This document shows positions 7,140 to 12,430 of a DNA stretch of 12,430 nt, one piece after another (within the stretch, counting starts at the first letter, position 1; each line of letters opens with the position of its first letter). Position numbers and translations under genes: made by a program. The notes below the pieces were generated by a model, which ran no database searches, was not told the DNA's origin, and saw nothing but the letters and a program-made list of their open reading frames with translations. The stretch covers positions 1 through 12,430 of the forward strand of contig JAZDFC010000077.1 in the NCBI GenBank assembly GCA_043808235.1, read 5' to 3'. Source of the stretch: JAZDFC01 sp043808235. GTDB lineage: Bacteria > Bacteroidota > Ignavibacteria > Ignavibacteriales > Melioribacteraceae.

Positions 7140-7211
7140 TCAAGGATATTTCTCTGTTCGCATTGTATTTTTTAGAAAATCTTCATCACACGAGTGGCAG
7201 TGTATGTGCAT
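7140..7211 (-). pseudogene. Decayed 5' fragment of the dCMP deaminase gene
   Basis: On the - strand an ATG at 7211 opens 23 codons ending in TGA at 7140-7142. The peptide starts MHIHCHSCDEDFLKNTM; the intact deaminase starts MHIHRPSWDEYFLKVAM, so 11 of the first 17 residues agree. By hand alignment about 40 of the first 51 bases are identical. The sequence just upstream (AGAAATTCCCC against AGAATTACTCC, read on the + strand) also matches, including a purine-rich Shine-Dalgarno. Similarity fades after about codon 17. It is a remnant of a duplicated or inserted copy, not a functional deaminase: no zinc-binding residue is present. Confidence 0.75.
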
Positions 7212-7321
7212 AGAAATTCCCCAATAATGACTATAAAATTACTCAAAAGATTTTTATGATGATAAAAAAATCGTTATTTTTTTCTAAGTAAATTTCGCCA
7301 AATAAAAATAGGAATTGATTT

Positions 7322-8497
7322 ATGAAAATTTTCTCAATTATTGTAATAATTTTAATTGCAAATAATTTATTTGGAGGAGCTGGTTTTTTTGAAGATGCTG
7401 GTAATAGTCGCTATCAAAAAGTTACATTCAATTTCGGTGGGAGTGATGAATGGAAGAGAATTGTAACTGAAATTGATGGTGTAAATTATGGTGAAAAAAC
7501 AACTTCTGACATATGGACTTTTAAAGGCGGGGAAGCATTTATATGGGCTTCGGAGGGGACAACTATTACTGCTGTTACACTTTATTATAGGATTTACAAA
7601 AGTGGATCTACTCCTGGCTCATTCACTGGCGTCAGTCTGAACCAGTTTACATTTTTGGGGGGGAACGATTGGCGTTATTACAATACTTCTGCAACAATTA
7701 ATATCCTCGATAATTCCGTTATTAACTCTTCAGGTACATGGTATGTAGAATTCTATTATGATGCAACAACTAGCAACGCAGGAACTGTTTTCTGGAGTAA
7801 TTCTGGCTCAAATTATAAGCTAAACTTTTATGCTAACGCTACATTTCCCATCGAATTAACTTCGTTTGCTGCGGTTGCAATGAACGGCTTAATGAACCTC
7901 TCGTGGCAAACCGCGACCGAAATCAACAATTACGGATTTGAGATTGAGAGGAATATCCCCCTTAATCCCCCTCCATCAAAAGGATGCTGGACAGGTTTAA
8001 TAAAGGGGGACGCGGCTTCCTCCGGGGGGGATTGGAAAATACTCGGATTCGTTCAGGGTAGCGGAAACAGCAATTCCACTAAGCAGTATTCTTTCATCGA
8101 TGAAAATCCACCGGCTGGAAAACTCCAGTATAGATTAAAGCAAATCGATACCGACGGTTCAATCTCTTACTCGAGTATTGTTGAAGCTACTTGCAATTTA
8201 TCTCCATCAGTTTTTGGACTAATGCAAAATTATCCCAATCCTTTTAATCCGGGTACAACAATAAAATATTCTATTCTATCCGGCGCAGAGACGGGATATA
8301 TCCCGTCTTTACAGCATGTTACGTTAAGGATTTATGATTTGCTTGGTAATGAAGTTGCGACACTGGTGAATGAAACGAAGGCACCGGGAATTTATGAAGT
8401 TGAATTTAATGCTGCTAACCTGCCAAGTGGAATTTATTTCTACAAAATCCAAACTCCGGAATTCTGGCAAGTGCGGAAGATGCTGCTGATAAAATAA
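7322..8497 (+). CDS. Secreted protein with type IX secretion (Por) C-terminal sorting domain
   Basis: Exported protein of 391 residues, function unknown. Residues 1-20 are a Sec signal peptide (MKIFSIIVIILIANNLFGGA). Residues about 30-175 form a beta-rich domain of no family I recognise, rich in Ser, Thr and aromatics. FPIELTSFAAV...LSWQTATEINNYGFEIER (176-211) is a fibronectin-like module common in Bacteroidota/Ignavibacteria surface proteins. The last roughly 85 residues are a type A T9SS sorting domain, with NYPNPFNPGTTIKYS, LRIYDLLGNEV, LPSGIYFYKI and terminal RKMLLIK. It would cross the outer membrane through T9SS and stay on the surface or be released. AGGA lies 9 bases before the ATG. 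Two low-complexity insertions (near residues 212-236 and 321-330) coincide with DNA repeats. It stands alone and ends at a strong terminator. Confidence 0.9.
   Translation: MKIFSIIVIILIANNLFGGAGFFEDAGNSRYQKVTFNFGGSDEWKRIVTEIDGVNYGEKTTSDIWTFKGGEAFIWASEGTTITAVTLYYRIYKSGSTPGSFTGVSLNQFTFLGGNDWRYYNTSATINILDNSVINSSGTWYVEFYYDATTSNAGTVFWSNSGSNYKLNFYANATFPIELTSFAAVAMNGLMNLSWQTATEINNYGFEIERNIPLNPPPSKGCWTGLIKGDAASSGGDWKILGFVQGSGNSNSTKQYSFIDENPPAGKLQYRLKQIDTDGSISYSSIVEATCNLSPSVFGLMQNYPNPFNPGTTIKYSILSGAETGYIPSLQHVTLRIYDLLGNEVATLVNETKAPGIYEVEFNAANLPSGIYFYKIQTPEFWQVRKMLLIK
7956..8010. repeat. C-run/G-run inverted repeat inserted within the secreted-protein gene
   Basis: TCCCCCTT at 7956-7963 is complementary to AAGGGGGA at 8003-8010, and a second C-run (CCCCCT) lies at 7967-7972. 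In frame it encodes the odd stretch NIPLNPPPSKGC...LIKGD between FEIER and WKILGFVQG, which are adjacent motifs in related proteins as I know them. The composition and in-frame placement suggest a small palindromic repeat that entered the coding sequence. The repeat family is not identified. Confidence 0.5.
8285..8312. repeat. 28-bp imperfect palindrome inside the T9SS sorting domain
   Basis: The core GACGGGATATATCCCGTC (8290-8307) is a perfect 18-base palindrome. It extends outward as A-T, G-T wobble, A-T, one mismatch, then G-C, giving 28 bases centred between 8298 and 8299. It encodes ETGYIPSLQH, placed between IKYSILSG and VTLRIYD where related sorting domains usually have only a short loop. 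It looks like a mobile or REP-like palindromic unit tolerated in a surface loop. Confidence 0.6.
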
Positions 8498-8510
8498 TTT
8501 TGTGTAAATA

Positions 8511-8540
8511 AAAAAGGCAACCCGAACCGGTTGCCTTTTT
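8511..8540. terminator. Bidirectional intrinsic terminator
   Basis: AAAAAGGCAACC (8511-8522) pairs perfectly with GGTTGCCTTTTT (8529-8540) around a CGAACC loop. The A-run and T-run flank a GC-rich 7-bp core, so it terminates in both directions. It lies 13 bases after the secreted-protein stop on the + strand and 27 bases after the histidine-kinase stop on the - strand, serving both convergent genes. Confidence 0.92.
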
Positions 8541-8567
8541 CATTTTAAAGCAATCGCCGGCATTTCA

Positions 8568-9788
8568 TCAAAATTGCACTTTCTTCAAAATAATTTTGAA
8601 GGTTGTCCCTTCGCCAATAATGGAATTTTTAACAAAGATTTTTCCTTTGTGGTAATCCTCAACAATTCTCTTCGATAAACTCAATCCCATTCCCCAGCCG
8701 CGTCTTTTAGTGCTGTAACCCGGTCTAAAAATATCCTTTCGTTTTCTCATATCGATTCCTTTGCCATTATCTGTTACTTCCACTTCCCATGTTTTGGGGG
8801 TTTCGGAAACTTTGAAATCGATGAGCCCCTTTTTATTTTCGATTGCATCAAGCGCGTTCTTAATGAGATTCTCGATGACCCATTCAAACAATTCGGGATT
8901 AAGTTTTGTGATAATATGTTTTGGGCCTTCCAAATTCAGAGTCACATCATTCCCGGTTTGAGGTATTCGTCTTTGAAAATATTTTAATACTCTTTCAACA
9001 ACATCATAAGGATTTCCTTCTTTAAGTTCCGGTTTACTGCCGATTTTCGAAAATCGTTGGGCAATTTTTGTAAGTCGTACAAGGTCGCTGTCAATCTCAT
9101 CGGCAGCATCAATAACTTTATCCGGATTCTCATAATTAATTCTTAATAACTCGGACCAACCCATTAAGCTGGATACCGGAGTGCCCAATTGATGCGCTGT
9201 CTCCTTGGACATCCCTACAAATATATTACTTTGTTCATGCTTTTTAATTGAGCGGAAACTCATATATGCTATCAATAAGAAAAACACAGCAAATGCAATC
9301 TGGAAATATGGATAGTATCGTAGTTGTGTAATTAAGTTGGAATCGCCGTAATAAATTTTCTGAATTATTAAATCCCCGTGTTGGACAACGATGGGTGCGT
9401 GAATGTTTTTCAATTCTCCGAGCTTTTTATAAACAGCGTTCTCCAAATCCTTGCCCTTTAGTCCTGGATCAATGTTCACATTGAGGATGCTTTCGGTATA
9501 ACCCCCAATTGAAACGCTGTCCTTGGCATCGGTTAGAATTACAGGGAAGTCAACAGATTTTATTTTTTTTATTACTTTATCAAATACGAATGTGTAGTCG
9601 GCAGTATAATTTTCTGAGGCAATATACTCCAATCCTTCCGCGTACAATTCGATTGTTTGTTTTTCACGATCCTGAAGTTTTGTAACAAGGTCCTGTGTAT
9701 AATACCAGGTTCCAAAAGCAATGGCAACAGCAATAAAAAGTAATGCAATTTTTAAATTTACTGAAGCAGGTCCACCGGACATTTTCAT
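8568..9788 (-). CDS. Membrane sensor histidine kinase, orphan
   Basis: Sensor kinase of 406 residues from the ATG at 9788. Membrane helices lie at about 11-30 and 161-179, enclosing a periplasmic domain of about 130 residues with no recognised fold. The H-box is ETAHQLGTPVSSLMGWSE with phospho-acceptor H199. The ATPase has an N-box ENLIKNALDAIE (N307, N311), G1 DNGKGID (340-346), a STKRRGWGMGLSLS lid region and a final GEGTTFKI. The AHQLGTP form of the H-box, in place of SHELRTP, is the variant I associate with Bacteroidota kinases. The frame also has a TTG at 9842 that would add 18 residues, but that TTG has no Shine-Dalgarno while ATG 9788 has GAGG 10 bases upstream. It follows purA on the same strand, 84 bases after its stop. 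No response regulator lies in the window. Confidence 0.9.
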   Translation of the reverse strand: MKMSGGPASVNLKIALLFIAVAIAFGTWYYTQDLVTKLQDREKQTIELYAEGLEYIASENYTADYTFVFDKVIKKIKSVDFPVILTDAKDSVSIGGYTESILNVNIDPGLKGKDLENAVYKKLGELKNIHAPIVVQHGDLIIQKIYYGDSNLITQLRYYPYFQIAFAVFFLLIAYMSFRSIKKHEQSNIFVGMSKETAHQLGTPVSSLMGWSELLRINYENPDKVIDAADEIDSDLVRLTKIAQRFSKIGSKPELKEGNPYDVVERVLKYFQRRIPQTGNDVTLNLEGPKHIITKLNPELFEWVIENLIKNALDAIENKKGLIDFKVSETPKTWEVEVTDNGKGIDMRKRKDIFRPGYSTKRRGWGMGLSLSKRIVEDYHKGKIFVKNSIIGEGTTFKIILKKVQF

Positions 9789-9802
9789 AGGATTAAAACC
9801 TC
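9789..9802 (-). promoter_or_regulatory. Shine-Dalgarno deciding the histidine-kinase start
   Basis: GAGG (complement of 9799-9802) lies 10 bases before ATG 9788, and a second in-frame ATG follows at 9780-9782. The alternative TTG at 9840-9842 has pyrimidine-rich sequence upstream and would add a non-hydrophobic tail ahead of the first membrane helix. The ATG is preferred. Confidence 0.55.
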
Positions 9803-9872
9803 GTTGATTTGTTGACCGTAAAATTATCGAAGCGCTCCTCAAAAAGGGAGGTCGAAAATTTGTGTATAATTA

Positions 9873-11141
9873 TCAAAGCTCTATAGTCTGGCTTCGTCGG
9901 GGTCCGACGGAGATAATGGAAATTTCGAATCCGCAAACTTCAGCAATGAAATTCAAATAGTCTTTTGTAGCTGTCGGAAGATCGGCAAATTTTTTCGCGT
10001 TCGAAATATCGGATTTCCATCCTGGTAAAGTTTCGTAAACAGGAATGACTTCGTTCAATTGTTCAATTTCAGATGGAAATGATTTTAATAATTTCCCGTT
10101 ATGTTTGTAACCGGTGCAAACTTTTATTCCATCGAGGTTACTCAGTATATCAAGTTTTGTGATCGCGACTCTGCTGATACCGTTAATCATACGGGAGTAT
10201 TTCACTAAAAATCCATCAAACCATCCGCATCTACGCGGCCGGCCGGTGGTTGCACCGTATTCCTTTCCCCATTCGCGTAGATTATTACCCACTTCTTCAG
10301 TCAATTCTGTTGGGAACGGACCTAATCCGACTCTTGTGGTATATGCTTTTACAATTCCGATTACAGAAGATATTTTTGATGGGGGAATACCCGTTCCGGT
10401 ACAAGCTCCACCTGAAGTAGGATGTGAGGATGTTACATACGGGTAAGTACCAAAATCAACATCGAGAAGTGCGCCCTGAGCTCCTTCCATTAAAACCGAT
10501 TTACCTTCATCAATAGCATCGTTCAAATAGGTTGGAACATCTTTAATATACTGGTCAATCTCAATATCGAATGCTGTGTATTCGTTTATGATGGCTTCAA
10601 CATCAAGCGCTTCCTGGTTATATACTTTTTTTAGAAGATTATTTTTTTCTTCGAGGTTCTTCCGGATTTTTTCTTCGAGTACTTTTCTATTCAACAAATC
10701 CGCAATTCTAATTCCTTTCCTTGCATATTTGTCTATATAACATGGACCAATTCCTCTGCCAGTAGTTCCTATTTTATTATTCCCGCTCTCACTTATTGAA
10801 TCAAGCAGCTTGTGATATGGCATAATAAGATGAGCATTTTGACTGATATACAAGCGGTTTGTAATATCAAATCCGTGCTGCTTTAATAGGTTTATTTCGT
10901 CGAGCAGCGCTTTGGGATCAATAACTACACCGTTGCCTATAACACATATAACATTATCTCTCAATATTCCCGAAGGGATAAGATGAAGTATATATTGTTG
11001 TTCACCTATTTGGATTGTATGACCTGCATTGGCCCCGCCCTGGTAACGGGCTACAATATCATAACGATCACTAAGGATATCGACGATTTTTCCTTTACCT
11101 TCGTCGCCCCATTGGCTGCCGACGAGAACAGTCACACTCAT
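9873..11141 (-). CDS. purA: Adenylosuccinate synthetase
   Basis: Joins IMP and aspartate using GTP, the first committed step to AMP; cytosolic homodimer. The 422 residues match normal bacterial length. The GTP-binding loop SQWGDEGKGK (9-18) includes catalytic D13, and H41 follows in GGANAGHTI, matching the numbering of the E. coli enzyme. Other signatures are GTTGRGIGPCY, the IMP-contacting VEGAQG-like segment (here MEGAQGALLD), TTRVGLGPFPTE, and GATTGRPRRCGW. GGAG lies 6 bases before the ATG. The upstream gap to the STAS gene is about 95 bases and already contains that gene's terminator, so purA probably has its own promoter there. The histidine kinase follows downstream and may share the transcript. 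Confidence 0.98.
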   Translation of the reverse strand: MSVTVLVGSQWGDEGKGKIVDILSDRYDIVARYQGGANAGHTIQIGEQQYILHLIPSGILRDNVICVIGNGVVIDPKALLDEINLLKQHGFDITNRLYISQNAHLIMPYHKLLDSISESGNNKIGTTGRGIGPCYIDKYARKGIRIADLLNRKVLEEKIRKNLEEKNNLLKKVYNQEALDVEAIINEYTAFDIEIDQYIKDVPTYLNDAIDEGKSVLMEGAQGALLDVDFGTYPYVTSSHPTSGGACTGTGIPPSKISSVIGIVKAYTTRVGLGPFPTELTEEVGNNLREWGKEYGATTGRPRRCGWFDGFLVKYSRMINGISRVAITKLDILSNLDGIKVCTGYKHNGKLLKSFPSEIEQLNEVIPVYETLPGWKSDISNAKKFADLPTATKDYLNFIAEVCGFEISIISVGPRRSQTIEL

Positions 11142-11160
11142 ATTAACTCCATAAATAATT

Positions 11161-11166
11161 TTTATA
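11161..11166 (-). promoter_or_regulatory. Possible -10 element for purA
   Basis: On the - strand TATAAA lies about 20 bases before the purA ATG, after the STAS terminator. The best -35 position (TTTTTA, 17 bases further upstream) would fall in the terminator's T-run. This is an AT-rich stretch, so the match has limited weight. Confidence 0.25.
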
Positions 11167-11184
11167 CTTTATTGGCAGGCAAAT

Positions 11185-11216
11185 AAAAACTCCGAGTAAT
11201 GCTACCCGGAGTTTTT
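11185..11216 (-). terminator. Intrinsic terminator after the STAS gene
   Basis: AAAAACTCCG (11185-11194) pairs with CGGAGTTTTT (11207-11216). After one A-C mismatch, GTA pairs with TAC around an ATGC loop. It lies 20 bases after the STAS stop on the - strand and ends in a T-run in that direction. The matching A-run means it could also act in the + direction, though no + gene runs into it. Confidence 0.88.
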
Positions 11217-11236
11217 ACATAGTCAAAAAATTCGGA

Positions 11237-11578
11237 TTACTTTCCGAAACTTTTTATAGCTTCGTCAACTGAATCGAAATGTTCGAATATTGTTATCAGT
11301 TTTGTAATTACCAATAAGCTATTAATTTTATCGGTTGCATTAGCTAATTTCAGAGTACCGCCGCCGTTCTTAATGGTGGTGTAACCGCTTATCAGCATTC
11401 CAAGTCCGGAGCTGTTCATAAATTTTACATCAGCTAAATCAACGATAATATTTTTCTTTCCTTCATCCAGCAATTTATGCAAAGCATCTCCGAATTCCTG
11501 TGCATCCGGTCCACCCATAATATTGCCTTTTAACTCAAGTATAACTGCGCCGTATTGTTCAACAGTTTTTACTTTCAT
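11237..11578 (-). CDS. STAS-domain anti-sigma factor antagonist (SpoIIAA/RsbV-like)
   Basis: Single STAS domain of 113 residues, close to the usual size. The signature VDLADVKFMNSSGLGMLISGY (46-66) holds the phosphorylatable Ser: S57 in NSSGLG by analogy with SpoIIAA/RsbV, although S56 is adjacent. GGGTLKLAN (72-80) is the expected following strand. Such proteins bind an RsbW-type anti-sigma kinase when unphosphorylated and release a partner. No RsbW-type kinase or PP2C phosphatase lies in this window; the kinase at 8568-9788 is a membrane sensor of another class. AGGAG lies 6 bases before the ATG. The gene is monocistronic, with its own terminator, and divergent from the ECF sigma gene across 207 bases. 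In Bacteroidota-type genomes such proteins often act in networks scattered over the chromosome. Confidence 0.93.
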   Translation of the reverse strand: MKVKTVEQYGAVILELKGNIMGGPDAQEFGDALHKLLDEGKKNIIVDLADVKFMNSSGLGMLISGYTTIKNGGGTLKLANATDKINSLLVITKLITIFEHFDSVDEAIKSFGK

Positions 11579-11752
11579 AGGAACTCCTTTATTGTTTATT
11601 TTTTATTTTAGTAATGTCAAAAATTCAAAAAAGAATAAACAAAAACACACTAAATAATTCTTTATAAATAATTATATTGCTATCTAAGTTATTGAAAGTA
11701 ATTTTAAAAAAAAAGATATTATTTGGTTGATTTAATTTCGTTCAAAGCTGGA

Positions 11753-11758
11753 TATAAT
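11753..11758 (+). promoter_or_regulatory. Possible -10 box for the ECF sigma gene
   Basis: A perfect TATAAT lies 27 bases before the ATG at 11786. The nearest -35-like hexamer is TTGATT at 11727-11732, giving a 20-base spacer, which is too long for a good sigma-70 promoter. The 11579-11785 gap is otherwise AT-rich without strong structure and must hold both divergent promoters. Confidence 0.35.
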
Positions 11759-11785
11759 TGATTATTTCGGAACATAGCAATAACG

Positions 11786-12400
11786 ATGTCGTCTAAAATG
11801 GCGGAATTGGAAAATAATTACGAACCGGAAAGCGCTGGAGAAATCCCGGTACCAATTGATGATGAAGATTTTCCCCTTATAAGGGAATTCATCAATGGTA
11901 AAGAACAGTCTTTCACCATGCTTATTGTAAAGCACCGGGAGAAAGTCCGGAATCTTATTTTTCTAACTCTCGGCGATTCGGAATTTGTGGATGATATTTC
12001 GCAGGATGTTTTTATAAATGTCTTCCATAAAATTAAGGAGTTCCGTTTCGAATCTAAATTTACTACCTGGCTTTACCGGATTACCGTGAATAAATGCCGG
12101 GATTATTTAAGGAAGAAAAGAGTTCGCAGCATATTTGTACCGATTAAAGAAAACGACGAAGGACCGAGTACAAGGATGCGTTCAGAGAGCATCGACCTTC
12201 CTAATTTAGTTAGAAAAGGAATTGCGAAATTGCCGGAAAAATTAAGAGTACCTCTTATTTTAAGAGATATAGACGGCTTTAGTTATAAAGAAATTGCTGA
12301 TCAACTCGAATGCGAAGTTGGTACCGTAAAATCGAGAATATTCAGAGCAAGGGAAACTTTAAAAATAATTCTTCAGCCGTTCCAGGACGAATTATTATAA
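11786..12400 (+). CDS. ECF-family RNA polymerase sigma factor (RpoE-like)
   Basis: Extracytoplasmic-function sigma factor of 204 residues. After an acidic N-terminal extension of about 35 residues, region 2 covers 42-112, with DDISQDVFINVFHKI (69-83) and the -10-recognition segment FTTWLYRITVNKCRDYLRKKR (92-112). Region 4 covers about 140-195, with LPEKLRVPLILRDIDGFSYKEIA followed by the helix-turn-helix LECEVGTVKSRIFRARE. Regions 1.1 and 3 are absent, as expected. No strong Shine-Dalgarno is visible, so the start could be ATG 11786 or ATG 11798; the first is used because it gives the longer acidic leader. An ATG 18 bases after the stop may begin an anti-sigma gene. The regulon is unknown. 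It is divergent from the STAS gene, but a shared pathway is not shown. Confidence 0.94.
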   Translation: MSSKMAELENNYEPESAGEIPVPIDDEDFPLIREFINGKEQSFTMLIVKHREKVRNLIFLTLGDSEFVDDISQDVFINVFHKIKEFRFESKFTTWLYRITVNKCRDYLRKKRVRSIFVPIKENDEGPSTRMRSESIDLPNLVRKGIAKLPEKLRVPLILRDIDGFSYKEIADQLECEVGTVKSRIFRARETLKIILQPFQDELL

Positions 12401-12418
12401 TTTATAGAAAGTTTTAGA

Positions 12419-12430
12419 ATGGAAAAATCC
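12419..12430 (+). CDS. Possible start of the next gene (partial, cut by the window)
   Basis: ATG GAA AAA TCC opens at 12419, 18 bases after the sigma-factor stop, with AGAAAG a few bases upstream as a weak Shine-Dalgarno. Genes placed this way after ECF sigma factors often encode zinc-finger anti-sigma factors. Four codons cannot establish that. Confidence 0.3.

Noticed and set aside
9789..9842. TTG-started 18-residue extension of the histidine kinase
   Set aside because: The TTG lacks a Shine-Dalgarno, whereas ATG 9788 has GAGG at an acceptable distance and directly precedes the first membrane helix.
10236..10250. GGCCGGCCGG palindromic stretch in purA
   Set aside because: Explained by the conserved GRPRR coding motif.
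11874..11885. Palindrome CCCTTATAAGGG in the sigma-factor gene
   Set aside because: A 12-base palindrome inside the acidic leader coding region, with no flanking extension; easily chance.

Overview
The window looks like chromosomal DNA of a moderately AT-rich Gram-negative bacterium of the Bacteroidota/Chlorobiota/Ignavibacteria group. The best clue is the secreted protein at 7322-8497. Its C-terminus has the NYPNPFNPGTTIKYS...LPSGIYFYKI...MLLIK pattern of a type IX secretion (Por) sorting domain, and this wording is typical of Ignavibacteria. The short Shine-Dalgarno sites and the TAHQLGTP histidine kinase fit the same group. The species assignment is inference.

Layout. (1) 1-3380, + strand: a ferrous-iron uptake operon. 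It holds the 3' end of an upstream gene (FeoA-like tail), a membrane-anchored DtxR-type regulator fused to two FeoA domains, and FeoB split into a G-protein ORF and a membrane-permease ORF. Successive full genes overlap by ATGA. (2) 3385-6088, - strand: polyphosphate kinase (ppk1) preceded by a dCMP deaminase, probably co-transcribed. ppk1 converges on feoB with only 4 bases between the stop codons. (3) 6089-7321: an AT-rich accessory stretch on the - strand with a MNT/AbiEii-like nucleotidyltransferase gene, a small conserved-looking partner ORF, and a decayed copy of the first 23 codons of the dCMP deaminase gene. (4) 7322-8497, + strand: a T9SS-exported protein whose coding sequence carries palindromic repeats in frame, followed by a strong bidirectional terminator. 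(5) 8568-11141, - strand: purA followed by an orphan membrane histidine kinase. (6) 11237-11578, - strand: a STAS anti-sigma factor antagonist with its own terminator. (7) 11786-12400, + strand: an ECF sigma factor, divergent from the STAS gene, and perhaps the first codons of the next gene at the window edge.

How the genes work together. The feo block would import Fe(II) through FeoB, with FeoA-type domains and a DtxR-type metal sensor on the same message. The deaminase (dUMP for dTTP synthesis), purA (AMP synthesis) and ppk1 (polyphosphate) are housekeeping functions. The STAS protein and ECF sigma factor are regulatory; whether they act in one circuit cannot be told from the sequence.

The most interesting parts are the architecture of the iron regulator, the clean FeoB split, and the nucleotidyltransferase island. 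That island has an apparent nonsense codon near the end of the nucleotidyltransferase and a duplicated 5' fragment of the neighbouring gene. No gene-free stretch exceeds 300 bases, and I saw no rRNA, tRNA, CRISPR array or insertion-sequence transposase.
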